NCBI GenBank assembly: GCA_964500435.1
Contig: CAZCNL010000014.1
Coordinates: forward strand, 1-61,874
From: GWF2-33-9 sp964500435
GTDB lineage: Bacteria; Bacteroidota; Ignavibacteria; Kapaibacteriales; UBA2268
Reading direction: 5' to 3'
Length of the DNA: 61,874 bases
Both the position numbers and the translations under genes were made by a program. This document shows positions 10,368 through 19,581 of this stretch, piece after piece. The notes below the pieces were generated by a model. The model searched no databases, was not told the origin of the DNA, and was given only the letters and a program-made list of their open reading frames with translations. Numbering within the stretch: position 1 is the first letter of the stretch; each line of letters starts with the position of its first letter.

Positions 10368-11516
10368 TTATTTTTTCCCATAAAACTCGGCGATAACTTC
10401 GGCAACGTAACTTATTTGATTTTCAGTCAATTCGGGGAAAATTGGAAGTGATAAAACAGAATTTGCAAGTTCATTTGCCACGGGATAATCATCATTCTTT
10501 AAATTTAAATAATTAAAACATTCCTGTTGATGAAATGGGACAGGATAATAAATATCACTGCCAATTTCTTTCTGAGCAAGAAATTCTTTTAATTCATTAC
10601 GATTTTTTACTCGAATTGTAAATTGATTATAAATATGGTAATTTGTTACTCCCGATTCAATAAACACTGGTTTTGGAGTAATTACATTAGGGTTTTCACC
10701 ATTAGTTAAATTCAATTCGGCAAAGAAACTTTCATAAAGCTGAGCATTATATCTACGAGCAGAGTGCCAGCTTTCGAGTTGCTTCAATTTGACCGACAAA
10801 ACAACTGCTTGAATTGCATCCAATCTGAAATTACCACCGATAAATTTATGGTAATATCTTGGATTCATCCCGTGATTTCTCATATATTTGAGTTTTTCAG
10901 CTAAATTATCATCATTTGTTGAGACCAAACCACCATCACCGAACGCTCCAAGATTTTTCGACGGGTAAAACGAAAAGCAACCAATATTACCTATCGACCC
11001 AACAAAACGCCCATCCTTGTATTGTGTTCCTAATGCTTGTGCAGCATCTTCGATTACGGGAATATTATATTTATTTGCAATAGCAAGTATTTCATCCATT
11101 TCGCAGGCTTGACCGAATAAATGAACGGGCATAATAGCTTTTGTTTTCTCAGTAATTTTTTCTTCTATTTTTTTGGGGTCAATATTGAACGTAACGGGGT
11201 CACTGTCAACCAATACTGGTTTTGCGAACAGTCTTGCGGCACTCCCTGCTGTAGCAAAAAAAGAAAATGTAGGCATAATAATTTCATCACCAGGACAAAC
11301 ATCATAAGCCATAAGAGCCATTAATAATGCATCACTACCGCTTGACACAGCAACTGTGTGCTTAACTCCTAAATACTTTGCTAATGACTTTTCCAAATCT
11401 TCAACATCTTTTCCTAATATGCACATTTGAGAGCGTGCGACTCTGAGCAATTCCGATTCGACTTCTTCTTGAATTGAAGAATATTGAGCTTTTAAATCCA
11501 AAAGTGGTACTTTCAT
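10368..11516 (-). CDS. DegT/DnrJ/EryC1/StrS-family sugar aminotransferase
   Basis: PLP-dependent enzyme of 382 residues that typically aminates a nucleotide-linked ketosugar for surface polysaccharides. PLP-binding features are the catalytic Lys in SFYPSKNLGAFGDGG (K187), the Asp/Gln of IEDAAQALG (D157) and SSGSDALLMAL near residue 58. Length and architecture fit the family. It is followed on the same strand only by DNA running toward the terminator of the transporter, and it sits 11 bases downstream of the biotin-carrier gene, so it may be cotranscribed with the unrelated carboxylase genes. The substrate cannot be deduced, and no dehydratase or glycosyltransferase gene lies beside it. Confidence 0.9.
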   Translation of the reverse strand: MKVPLLDLKAQYSSIQEEVESELLRVARSQMCILGKDVEDLEKSLAKYLGVKHTVAVSSGSDALLMALMAYDVCPGDEIIMPTFSFFATAGSAARLFAKPVLVDSDPVTFNIDPKKIEEKITEKTKAIMPVHLFGQACEMDEILAIANKYNIPVIEDAAQALGTQYKDGRFVGSIGNIGCFSFYPSKNLGAFGDGGLVSTNDDNLAEKLKYMRNHGMNPRYYHKFIGGNFRLDAIQAVVLSVKLKQLESWHSARRYNAQLYESFFAELNLTNGENPNVITPKPVFIESGVTNYHIYNQFTIRVKNRNELKEFLAQKEIGSDIYYPVPFHQQECFNYLNLKNDDYPVANELANSVLSLPIFPELTENQISYVAEVIAEFYGKK

Positions 11517-11527
11517 AATTTTATATT

Positions 11528-11839
11528 TTAATCTATAAGAATAAGTAATTGATTTTTTACAACTTTTTCATCAACTTTGATATTTATTGATTTTACAACG
11601 CCATCAACGGGTGAAAATAATCTATTTTTCATCTTCATTGCTTCTAAAATCAAAAGTTGAGTCCCCTTTTTAACGCTTTCGCCTTCTTTAACGTTAATTT
11701 CACGAATTACACCTGGTATAAACGCTCTTATTTCTTTTATATTACCTAATTTTTGCTGTTTCCTGTTTAAAAACTTTTTCGTAAAATTAGTTTTGTAGGT
11801 TGTGTCATCTAAAATTATTTTACCTTGAAATTCATCCAT
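11528..11839 (-). CDS. Biotin carboxyl carrier protein (biotin/lipoyl attachment domain)
   Basis: Small 103-residue carrier whose biotin is carboxylated and then passed to the carboxyltransferase. The biotinylation motif EAMKMKN places biotin on K69. The preceding PGVIREINVKEGESVKKGT and the following SPVDGVVKSINIKVDEKV form the symmetric halves of the biotinyl fold. The N-terminal ~35 residues are a basic linker. The gene lies 11 bases after the carboxyltransferase gene, so the two proteins almost surely work together. A biotin carboxylase gene is not present in the window. Confidence 0.92.
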   Translation of the reverse strand: MDEFQGKIILDDTTYKTNFTKKFLNRKQQKLGNIKEIRAFIPGVIREINVKEGESVKKGTQLLILEAMKMKNRLFSPVDGVVKSINIKVDEKVVKNQLLILID

Positions 11840-11850
11840 TATTTACCTCA

Positions 11851-13395
11851 TTAAAATGGCGGAATGCCGTGTTTTCTTTTTGGAATATCAACTTGTTTAT
11901 TTATACCTATTTGTAAAGCATGAATAATATATTCACGAGTTTCTTCGGGATTTATGACCGCATCAACATAACCAGCAGAGGCTGCTTTATATGGATTGGC
12001 AAATTTTTCTGTATATTCTTGAACTTTTAATTTACGCATAGCATCTGGATCTTCTGCACTTTCAATTTCTTTTTTGAAAATAATATTTGCAGCACCTTCA
12101 GGACCCATTACCGCAATTTCAGCGGAGGGCCAGGCAAAAACAAAATCAGCACCTAAATGTCTTGAACACATTGCAATATATCCGCCACCATACGCTTTGC
12201 GCATTATAACGGTCATTTTGAGTACGGTTGCCTCGCTATATGCATATAAAATTTTAGCACCGTGACGAATTACCCCCGCATATTCTTGGTCAACCCCTGG
12301 CAAATATCCCGGTAAATCAACTAATGTTAACAGTGGAATATTGAAAGAGTCACAAAATCTTATGAAACGAGCTGCTTTATCGCTCGAATCCACATCCAAC
12401 ACACCTGCAAGTACAAGCGGCTGGTTTGCTACAACGCCAACAGTATCACCGTTAAGTCTTATAAAACCAATCACAATATTTGATGCCCAAAATTGTTGAA
12501 TTTCCAAAAAATCAGAATCATCGGCTATTGCTTTAATTATATCTCGGACATCGTAAGGCTCAGTATTATCTTTTGGCATAATTTCGGATATTGTTTTTGT
12601 GCTTTTAGGCGGTTTTGGTGGGAACGGGTCTGCTTTCTTGCGATTATTCCAAGGAATAAATGTAACTAATTTTTTAATTTGTTCGAAGCATTCATATTCA
12701 GTTTCGGCATAAAAATGGGCATTGCCAGAAATTTCTGCTTGCACACGTGCTCCGCCTAAATCTTCCATTGATATTTCTTCGCCAAGGACTGTTTTAATAA
12801 CTTCAGGACCTGTTATGAACATTTTCGAGATTTTATCGACAACGAATACAAAATCAGTCAATGCAGGAGAATAAACAGCACCACCCGCACACGGACCTAA
12901 AATTACGGATATTTGTGGAATTACACCCGATGCTCTTGTGTTTCGAAAAAATATTTCTCCATAACCTGCTAATGAATTCACTCCTTCTTGTATTCTTGCA
13001 CCACCTGAATCATTTATTCCAATCAAAGGTAGCCCTAAATTCATTGCGTGATCCATTATTTTTGTGATTTTCCTCGCATGTGCTAATCCGAGTGAACCTC
13101 CTGCTACGGTGAAATCTTGAGCATAAATGCAAATAGGAAAGCCTAATATTTTGCCGGTACCTGTTATTACTCCATCACCTGGCAAAAATTTCTTGTCCAT
13201 TCCGAAATCTTCAGCTTGATGCTGAACAAATAAATCATATTCGTGGAAAGTGCCTGGATCGAGCAATGCTTCTATGCGTTGGCGTGCTGTCAATTTGCCA
13301 AATTTTTCTTGCTTTACTTTAGCAATCTGTTCAGTTTCTTCAACTAATGAAGATTTTTTTTTGAACAAATCCAGAATTTTTTGTGTTATCGACAT
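11851..13395 (-). CDS. Acyl-CoA carboxyltransferase (propionyl-CoA carboxylase beta / methylmalonyl-CoA decarboxylase alpha type)
   Basis: The 514-residue protein carries both crotonase-like halves of the carboxyltransferase family, including GGSLGLAHARK, GINDSGGARIQEG, LGPCAGGAVYSPALTDF and, in the C-half, LVDLPGYLPGVDQEYAGVIRHGAK and RKAYGGGYIAMCSRHLGADF. It transfers carboxyl between biotin and a short acyl-CoA, most often propionyl/methylmalonyl-CoA. With only the biotin carrier next to it, the sequence cannot distinguish a carboxylase subunit from the decarboxylase subunit MmdA; the membrane subunit MmdB and biotin carboxylase are both missing nearby. It is divergent from the secreted GyrI-like gene. 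Confidence 0.9.
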   Translation of the reverse strand: MSITQKILDLFKKKSSLVEETEQIAKVKQEKFGKLTARQRIEALLDPGTFHEYDLFVQHQAEDFGMDKKFLPGDGVITGTGKILGFPICIYAQDFTVAGGSLGLAHARKITKIMDHAMNLGLPLIGINDSGGARIQEGVNSLAGYGEIFFRNTRASGVIPQISVILGPCAGGAVYSPALTDFVFVVDKISKMFITGPEVIKTVLGEEISMEDLGGARVQAEISGNAHFYAETEYECFEQIKKLVTFIPWNNRKKADPFPPKPPKSTKTISEIMPKDNTEPYDVRDIIKAIADDSDFLEIQQFWASNIVIGFIRLNGDTVGVVANQPLVLAGVLDVDSSDKAARFIRFCDSFNIPLLTLVDLPGYLPGVDQEYAGVIRHGAKILYAYSEATVLKMTVIMRKAYGGGYIAMCSRHLGADFVFAWPSAEIAVMGPEGAANIIFKKEIESAEDPDAMRKLKVQEYTEKFANPYKAASAGYVDAVINPEETREYIIHALQIGINKQVDIPKRKHGIPPF

Positions 13396-13534
13396 CTATT
13401 TCTCTCTTAATTACTATTTTTGCTTTTTCAATTTTTTTATTATACAAAATTAGTAAGAATTCGACATTTTAATTCTTTTATGAATAAATATTCATTTATT
13501 TTAAACGATAATAATATTTAAATTAAAGGTTTTT

Positions 13535-14092
13535 ATGAAAAATATTCATTTATTTTCTTCCGCTTTAATAGCTATAATTGTACTGTCATTTTTACCATTG
13601 CAATCTAAAGTGAAATCTACACTTTCAGAAGTTGACTTTCCATCTACTTTAGTCATTGGCAAGCGGGATACAATTAAAGGTGATATGAGCAAATTTGTTG
13701 ATAAAGTAACAGATGCGTATACAGAAATTGATCAATTCGTCAGAGCAAATAAAGTTAAAGTTAAGGAATTTCCTGTTGTAATTAATGAATATTGGACTAA
13801 GGATGTTTATTATTTTATAAGTGGATTTCAAGTTATTGATAAAAATAATGCAATTCCAAAAGGTAATTTATTTTACTTCGAATTGCCAAAAACCAAAGCC
13901 GTAAAAGCTAAAGTTACGGGACCTTATGAAGAAGCGGAAAAAGTTTACAAAAAAATATACCAATATATTTATAAAAAACATTGTATTCCTGCCTTTATCA
14001 CTTGGGAAGAATATTTAAACGACCCGAAAACAGTAAAACCCAATGAAATAGAATATAATATTTACGTCCCTTTTAAAGAAAAAGATGAGTAA
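13535..14092 (+). CDS. Exported GyrI-like (AraC effector-binding-like) domain protein
   Basis: A 185-residue protein with an N-terminal signal segment (LFSSALIAIIVLSFLPLQS). The rest resembles the GyrI-like ligand-binding fold: VYYFISGFQVID, PKTKAVKAKVTGPYEEAEKVY and the closing ITWEEYLNDP...EIEYNIYVPF pattern, as in the effector domain of MerR/AraC regulators. No DNA-binding domain is present, so an exported small-molecule-binding protein is inferred. Its gene stands alone between the carboxylase genes and sufS. The family call is moderately sure; the ligand is unknown. Confidence 0.65.
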   Translation: MKNIHLFSSALIAIIVLSFLPLQSKVKSTLSEVDFPSTLVIGKRDTIKGDMSKFVDKVTDAYTEIDQFVRANKVKVKEFPVVINEYWTKDVYYFISGFQVIDKNNAIPKGNLFYFELPKTKAVKAKVTGPYEEAEKVYKKIYQYIYKKHCIPAFITWEEYLNDPKTVKPNEIEYNIYVPFKEKDE

Positions 14093-14213
14093 GTAATATC
14101 AAATTTTATTTGAATTATAAACATTTATTTAAAAATTTTATTATTAAAATAATTAATTATCATAATTTTGTTAATATTTAATTAACTCAATTTAAATCTA
14201 TTTAAGGTATTTT

Positions 14214-15452
14214 ATGAAAAGCGAATCTGATTGTACATTTGATGTGAATTTAATAAGAAAAGATTTTCCAATTTTATCCAAAGAAATGAATGGCAAACCT
14301 TTGGTTTTTCTTGATAGTGCAGCATCAACACAAAAACCTCAAGTAGTAATTGACGCAATCGCAGATTTATATTCCAATTATTATGCAAATATTCATCGTG
14401 GCGTGTATCAACTTTCGCAAGTGTCAACAGAAAAATACGAGGAAGCTCGTGAAATTGTCAAAAATTATATTTCTGCCGCAAGCTCTGATGAAATCGTTTT
14501 TACTCGTGGTGCAACTGAATCAATCAATTTAATAGCATATTCTTATGGCAGATATTTTTTGAGTGAAGGTGACGAAATAATAGTTTCCGAAATGGAACAT
14601 CACGCTAATATTGTCCCCTGGCAACAACTTGCAAAAGAGAAAAAAGTTGTTCTTCGCTATATACCAATGGATGATAATGGAGAATTACTTCTTGATGAAT
14701 TTTATAAAATGTTGAATACTCGCACAAAAATTGTATCTTTGGTTCATATTTCTAATTCATTAGGTACAATCAATCCTGTTAAAGAAATTTTTAATAAAGC
14801 AAAAGAAATTGGTGCAATTACAATTTTAGATGCCTCCCAATCAATACAACACACAAAAATTAATGTAAATGAACTAAATTGTGATTTTTTGGTATTTTCG
14901 GGACATAAAATTTATGGACCAACCGGAATTGGCGTCCTTTATGGCAAACTTGATTTACTCAAGAAAATGGAGCCATACCAAACTGGTGGGGATATGATAA
15001 AATCAGTTACTTTCGAAAGAACAATCTTTGCTGACGTTCCAGGCAAGTTTGAAGCGGGGACACAAAACATAGAAGGTGCCATTGGTCTTGGTGCAGCAAT
15101 CAAATATATAAATTCTATTGGTCTACCCGAAATAATGAAATATGAACACCAGTTAATGAAATATGCTACAGATAAAGTTTTAGAAATTCCACAAGTTAAA
15201 ATTATCGGTACAGCAAAAGAAAAAGCAAGTTTAATTTCCTTTATTTTAGAAGATGTTCACCCACACGATGTCGGAACTATTTTTGATAAACTCGGTGTTG
15301 CGGTTAGAACCGGTCAACATTGTACAGAACCAGTTATGCGGCATTTCGGCATACCCGCAACTACTCGGGCTTCTTTTGCTTTTTACAATACTTTTGAGGA
15401 GATAAACGTTTTTATCGAAAGTATTAAATATGTTATAAATATTTTCGACTGA
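14214..15452 (+). CDS. sufS: Cysteine desulfurase SufS
   Basis: PLP enzyme that takes sulfur from cysteine and hands it as persulfide to the Fe-S assembly machinery. Features are the PLP Lys in SGHKIYGPTGIG (K232), the MEHHANIVPWQ segment typical of group II desulfurases, and the persulfide Cys in VRTGQHCTEPVM (C370). Its 412 residues are normal. sufU begins one base after the stop codon, which fits the SufS-SufU pairing in which SufU accepts the persulfide. SufBCD are not in the window. Confidence 0.95.
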   Translation: MKSESDCTFDVNLIRKDFPILSKEMNGKPLVFLDSAASTQKPQVVIDAIADLYSNYYANIHRGVYQLSQVSTEKYEEAREIVKNYISAASSDEIVFTRGATESINLIAYSYGRYFLSEGDEIIVSEMEHHANIVPWQQLAKEKKVVLRYIPMDDNGELLLDEFYKMLNTRTKIVSLVHISNSLGTINPVKEIFNKAKEIGAITILDASQSIQHTKINVNELNCDFLVFSGHKIYGPTGIGVLYGKLDLLKKMEPYQTGGDMIKSVTFERTIFADVPGKFEAGTQNIEGAIGLGAAIKYINSIGLPEIMKYEHQLMKYATDKVLEIPQVKIIGTAKEKASLISFILEDVHPHDVGTIFDKLGVAVRTGQHCTEPVMRHFGIPATTRASFAFYNTFEEINVFIESIKYVINIFD

Positions 15453-15453
15453 T

Positions 15454-15894
15454 ATGAGCGAATTAAATGATTTATACCAAGATATAATTTTAGAACACAA
15501 TAAAAATCCAAGAAATTGGGGAACTATAGATAACCCTTCGGCTATTTCCGAAGGGTTTAATCCATTATGCGGAGACCATATTAATTTATATATCAAATTA
15601 GATGATGGAAGGATAACGGATGTAAAATTTCAAAGCAATGGTTGCGCTATTTCAAAATCCTCTGCCTCGATAATGACAACTCTCATTAAAGGTAAAACGA
15701 TAGCAGAAGCTCAAGAAATTTATAATGAATTCCATGAGATAATTACAAAAGGATGTGCAGAGCATGAACCTTCAAATGAGAATTTAGAAATATTTTGTGG
15801 TGTGAAAGATTACCCAAGTCGTGTAAAATGTGCTTCCCTTGCATGGCATACTTTGGAAGATGCATTAAATAAAAATCCTGAAAATAACAAATAA
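15454..15894 (+). CDS. sufU: SufU sulfur-transfer/scaffold protein
   Basis: A 146-residue IscU-fold protein. The metal/sulfur ligands are all visible: C39 and D41 in NPLCGDH, C64 in NGCAIS, and C126 in VKCASLAWHTLEDAL. The extra segment between the second and third Cys marks it as SufU rather than IscU. In the best-studied cases SufU is a zinc protein that accepts sulfur from SufS. It is tightly placed between sufS and the sufT-like gene. Confidence 0.95.
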   Translation: MSELNDLYQDIILEHNKNPRNWGTIDNPSAISEGFNPLCGDHINLYIKLDDGRITDVKFQSNGCAISKSSASIMTTLIKGKTIAEAQEIYNEFHEIITKGCAEHEPSNENLEIFCGVKDYPSRVKCASLAWHTLEDALNKNPENNK

Positions 15895-15907
15895 CAATCG
15901 GTGATTT

Positions 15908-16228
15908 ATGGAATCTATTACTGCTATTGAATTAGAGCAAAAGGTTCTCGATGTCATAAAAACAATTTATGACCCCGAAATACCTGTTAATATATATGAT
16001 TTAGGTTTAATTTACGATATAAAAATCACTCAGGAAAATGAAGTAGTTGTTTTAATGACTTTAACTGCTCCTTCTTGCCCTGTAGCTGGCGGCTTGCCTG
16101 TCGAAGTAGAACAAGCTATTAAAAATATTCCTGAAGTTAAAAATGCAAAAGTTTTGCTGACTTTCGATCCTCCTTGGAATCCGTCTTTACTTTCAGAGGA
16201 GGCTAAATTAATGTTAGGTATGTTGTAA
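15908..16228 (+). CDS. sufT: MIP18/DUF59-family Fe-S assembly protein (SufT-like)
   Basis: The 106-residue protein matches the MIP18 family: VIKTIYDPEIPVNIYDLGLI near the N-terminus, then LTAPSCPVAGGLPVEVEQAI with the conserved Cys, and the C-terminal LTFDPPWNPSLLSEEA. SufT-type proteins aid maturation of Fe-S enzymes. It closes the sufS-sufU-sufT operon, 13 bases after sufU, and converges with the L,D-transpeptidase gene. Confidence 0.9.
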   Translation: MESITAIELEQKVLDVIKTIYDPEIPVNIYDLGLIYDIKITQENEVVVLMTLTAPSCPVAGGLPVEVEQAIKNIPEVKNAKVLLTFDPPWNPSLLSEEAKLMLGML

Positions 16229-16286
16229 ATAATTAAAATTTATATATTTAAATTTGTAGAAAAAAACTAAAAAAGAGTTGTTTTGA

Positions 16287-17405
16287 TTATTCTGTATCTT
16301 CTTTCTCTTTTTCTTGTTTTTCTTTTTCTAATTTTAGTTTTTCTTTTAACTCACGTGCTTTTTTCTCTCTTCGTAATTTATTAAAATTCACAGATTGAGT
16401 GATTTGAACGCCTTTCCTGATTATACCTAATTTCCTGAGTGAATCTTCCGCAAAATAAAATCTTTCTTTATTTCGAAGCATGCTACGAGACTCCTGAGGA
16501 ATTTGAGTAATTGGAATTAATGGCTCGTCTACTTTCATTGGGTCTTCAGGTAAATTAAGTTGAACTGCACGGTTACTTGTCAATTGCATCCAAGGACGGA
16601 ATTCCACACCAAAAGGATAATGATCTAAAATTACGACAGGTGTACCCGAAAGTGGAATCGGTTTCCGATTTGAATCTAATTTCACACCTTCACCCCAATT
16701 ATATAACCATTTTGCATCTTCTTCGAACATTCGGGAACAAGAATGGGATGCAGGGTATCCCGGCATAGTAAATTGATGGAATGCCATTCCGGCTTCAGGA
16801 TGTATATTAAAATAATACTTCATTATCCAAGTGCTGTCAATGGAAGAATGTCTTTCTAATTGCCTGAAAGTCAAAGCGTACCGCCCCGGATATGTTTGAG
16901 TTCTTTCCTTTCCTGAATTCACTGCAGCAAAACGTACTAATTTCCCGTATTCATAAAACGCTACGCATTGATAATGTGCTGACATAATTATAAACTTCTT
17001 TAATTTTGCGGCACCTTTATAATAACTTGGGAAAATGGAATATGCTCTTCTATCAGCATAAAATACTTCAGGTACAACAATTTCTTGGCTGTTTTGCAAA
17101 TAAATCCAATCTTTTCGATTTAAAAGTCTCATTGTCGTATCAGAATAATTCTTGACTTTTCTAATAGAATCAAAAAATTTTCGTCGTGAATTGACTCCTT
17201 TAAACTTAATTAGTTTATAATTTATTAATGGAAATGTATCAATTTGTATTTTTTCTTGAGCAAGTTCAATATTTGCAGAATCTTGTACATCATCCTTTGC
17301 ATCAATTTTTTGCTTGCAACTACTGAATAAAGTTACAATCAAAAATAATGAAACAATCGAATATATATAATGCAAATATGTTAATTTGTAAAATTTTTTG
17401 TTCAT
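16287..17405 (-). CDS. Lipoprotein L,D-transpeptidase (YkuD-family)
   Basis: The ATG at 17405 gives 372 residues with a lipobox (LIVTLFSSC, Cys30), so it is probably an outer-membrane or periplasmic lipoprotein. The YkuD-type core includes AFHQFTMPGYPASHSCSRMF, where the family usually has SHGC; here the Gly is Ser, but the His and the catalytic Cys (about C223) are kept. Such enzymes form 3-3 cross-links in peptidoglycan or attach proteins to it. A charged tail of repeated K/E residues forms a likely helix at the C-terminus. Standing alone, it is convergent with sufT. Confidence 0.82.
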   Translation of the reverse strand: MNKKFYKLTYLHYIYSIVSLFLIVTLFSSCKQKIDAKDDVQDSANIELAQEKIQIDTFPLINYKLIKFKGVNSRRKFFDSIRKVKNYSDTTMRLLNRKDWIYLQNSQEIVVPEVFYADRRAYSIFPSYYKGAAKLKKFIIMSAHYQCVAFYEYGKLVRFAAVNSGKERTQTYPGRYALTFRQLERHSSIDSTWIMKYYFNIHPEAGMAFHQFTMPGYPASHSCSRMFEEDAKWLYNWGEGVKLDSNRKPIPLSGTPVVILDHYPFGVEFRPWMQLTSNRAVQLNLPEDPMKVDEPLIPITQIPQESRSMLRNKERFYFAEDSLRKLGIIRKGVQITQSVNFNKLRREKKARELKEKLKLEKEKQEKEKEDTE

Positions 17406-17686
17406 AAACAAAACTTGTAAAAAATATTCCAATATAAATGTAAAATTAAACAAATTTCTCTTTAATTATATATAATAATAATAATGAAATTATATAAAAA
17501 TAATGATTTTTTTCGTTTATTGTTGAAAATATTACACAATGCAAAAAGTATTTCTCTAAAAATGAGTATGATGAAAATGAAATAATATGAAAAAAGTTTT
17601 TAAATTATTAATAATATTTTTTGTTATTTAATTAATTTGCAATTTTGTTGAAGATTAAAATAAAAAAAATATAATAAAGGTATAGT

Positions 17687-18436
17687 ATGTCAGGACATAG
17701 TAAATGGGCTAATATTAAACACAGAAAAGGAAAACAAGATGCGATGCGTGGTAAAATGTTTACCCGTATTGCCAAAGAAATAACAATAGCGGCAAGAGAA
17801 GGAGGTGGAGACCCAGACGCAAATCCTCGTTTGAGATTAGCAGTTCAAAATGCACGTGCAGCAAATATGCCGAATGATAATGTGATGCGTGCAATCAAAA
17901 AAGGAACAGGTGAAATTGCCGGTGCTGCTATCGAGGAATATGTTTACGAAGGTTACGCACCTGGTGGTGTTGCTGTAATTCTCGAAGTTGCTACAGATAA
18001 TAAAAATCGCACTGTCGCCGAGATTCGCTCTATGTTCAGTAAAATGGGCGGCAACTTAGGAGAAACTAATTCCGTTGCTTGGAACTTCAACCGCAAAGGT
18101 GTTATTCAAATAGCTACCAATAATAAAAGCGAAGATGAACTAATGGAGGTAGTTCTCGAATCTGGCGCTGAAGATATGGAATACGACGAGGAATCAACAC
18201 GAATAATTTGCGAAATGGAAAACTACGGTACTGTAAATAAATATCTAAGCGACAAAGGTTTTGAAATTCAAGAAAGCAAATTAGAATATATTCCTCAAAA
18301 TACTGTAAAAATTACTGACCTTGATTTGGCTAAAAAAATAATGAAATTCACTGATGCTTTCGAAGATCACGATGATGTGCAAAATATTTTCACGAACGTT
18401 GAAATTGATGATGCAATTGCAGAACAACTTGATTAA
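17687..18436 (+). CDS. yebC: YebC/PmpR-family protein
   Basis: The 249 residues begin with the family hallmark SGHSKWANIKHRKG and continue with ARAANMPNDNVMRAIKKGTG and VEIRSMFSK-like GNLGETNSVAWNF. Members were described as DNA-binding regulators and, more recently, as ribosome-associated factors that relieve stalling at proline stretches. It is 12 bases upstream of ruvC, the classic yebC-ruvC arrangement. Confidence 0.95.
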   Translation: MSGHSKWANIKHRKGKQDAMRGKMFTRIAKEITIAAREGGGDPDANPRLRLAVQNARAANMPNDNVMRAIKKGTGEIAGAAIEEYVYEGYAPGGVAVILEVATDNKNRTVAEIRSMFSKMGGNLGETNSVAWNFNRKGVIQIATNNKSEDELMEVVLESGAEDMEYDEESTRIICEMENYGTVNKYLSDKGFEIQESKLEYIPQNTVKITDLDLAKKIMKFTDAFEDHDDVQNIFTNVEIDDAIAEQLD

Positions 18437-18448
18437 ATTAAAAAAAAT

Positions 18449-18997
18449 ATGAAAATATTAGGAATTGACCCCGGCTCTGTATTGCTTGGATATGGCGCAA
18501 TAGATTGTCGGGGTAATTCTATTCAGCTAATCGAATATGGTGTCGTTAAAGCAAAATTAATTCAAGAAGAATATTTAAAGCGATTAGAAGAAATCCATCT
18601 ACGTGTCGGCGAAATAATCGATAGAGTTCAGCCCGATATAGTTTCCTTCGAGTCGATGTTTTACCATAAAAATGTCCAAACCCTTATCAAATTAGCACAA
18701 GCACGAGCCGTCGCCATTCTTGCCGTTACATCTCGTAAAATCGATATAATCGAATATTCACCAATGGAAGTAAAAAAGTCAGTTACCGGAAAAGGAAATG
18801 CAAGCAAACAACAAGTTCAATTTATGGTAAGAAACATATTAAAAATTTCAGAAACACCGGAATTTTTCGATAGCACAGATGCTTTGGCAATTGCTATAAC
18901 TCATTCCTTCAAGCAAAATTCTACCACCCAAAATGCTAAACGCATTCGCAATTGGAGCGATTTTATAAATCAAAATCCTGATAGAGTATTAAAATAA
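18449..18997 (+). CDS. ruvC: Holliday junction resolvase RuvC
   Basis: Endonuclease that cuts Holliday junctions symmetrically with the RuvAB motor. The 182 residues show the catalytic Asp in LGIDPGS (D7), the Glu in SFESMFYHKNVQTLIKL, and the final acidic cluster in DSTDALAIAITH. The start ATG lies 12 bases after yebC, so both are likely on one transcript. ruvA and ruvB are elsewhere. Confidence 0.95.
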   Translation: MKILGIDPGSVLLGYGAIDCRGNSIQLIEYGVVKAKLIQEEYLKRLEEIHLRVGEIIDRVQPDIVSFESMFYHKNVQTLIKLAQARAVAILAVTSRKIDIIEYSPMEVKKSVTGKGNASKQQVQFMVRNILKISETPEFFDSTDALAIAITHSFKQNSTTQNAKRIRNWSDFINQNPDRVLK

Positions 18998-19001
18998 TAA
19001 A

Positions 19002-19466
19002 TTAAATTTGTTCGAAGACAGAAATAAGTTCCAAAGCAGCCATTGCAGCATCAAATCCCTTATTCCCACCTTTGCTACCTGCACGTTCGACTGCTTGTTC
19101 CAATGTATCAGTTGTAAGAACACCAAAAATTACAGGAACAACAGTTTCCAAATTAACTTGTGCGACACCTTTTGCAACTTCGTTTGCAACATAATCAAAA
19201 TGTGGAGTTTCCCCACGAATCACAGCACCAAGAGCAATTACAGCATCAAATTTATTACTTTTTGCCATCTTTTTCGAAGTCAATGGAATTTCATAAGCAC
19301 CAGGAACCCAAACAATAGTAATATTATCATCAACTACATTATGGCGAGAAAGAGCATCCAAGGCTCCTTCCAATAATTTATCGGAAATAAAATTATTAAA
19401 GCGTGAAATAACAATTCCAAAACGTTTATTTTCACCGATAAATTTCCCTTCAATAACTTTTGGCAT
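19002..19466 (-). CDS. ribH: 6,7-dimethyl-8-ribityllumazine synthase
   Basis: Penultimate enzyme of riboflavin synthesis, joining the aminouracil intermediate with dihydroxybutanone phosphate. The 154 residues contain SRFNNFISDKLLEGAL, VPGAYEIPLTSKKMA, GAVIRGETPHFDYV with the catalytic His, and GVLTTDTLEQAVERAG. Length is standard for the capsid-forming enzyme. It stands alone without other rib genes or a visible FMN riboswitch in the 115 bases upstream; it converges with ruvC. Confidence 0.96.
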   Translation of the reverse strand: MPKVIEGKFIGENKRFGIVISRFNNFISDKLLEGALDALSRHNVVDDNITIVWVPGAYEIPLTSKKMAKSNKFDAVIALGAVIRGETPHFDYVANEVAKGVAQVNLETVVPVIFGVLTTDTLEQAVERAGSKGGNKGFDAAMAALELISVFEQI

Positions 19467-19581
19467 AACACACCCGTAAATTAATACTAAATTACGAAAA
19501 ATTAAGAGAAAACGGAAAAATTAAAGCATTTGATATCACACTTTCCAAACTTACAAAATCAAAGAACAAAATGAAAGCAAA

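Noticed and set aside
13481..13494. Palindrome TGAATAAATATTCA between the carboxylase and GyrI-like genes
   Set aside because: Very AT-rich and short; palindromes of this kind are expected by chance in this DNA.
14163..14170. TAATTTTG promoter-like motif upstream of sufS (also at 22416-22423 and 44697-44704)
   Set aside because: Fits the -7 consensus but no -33 TTTG is found at a suitable distance; one such motif is frequent in AT-rich DNA.
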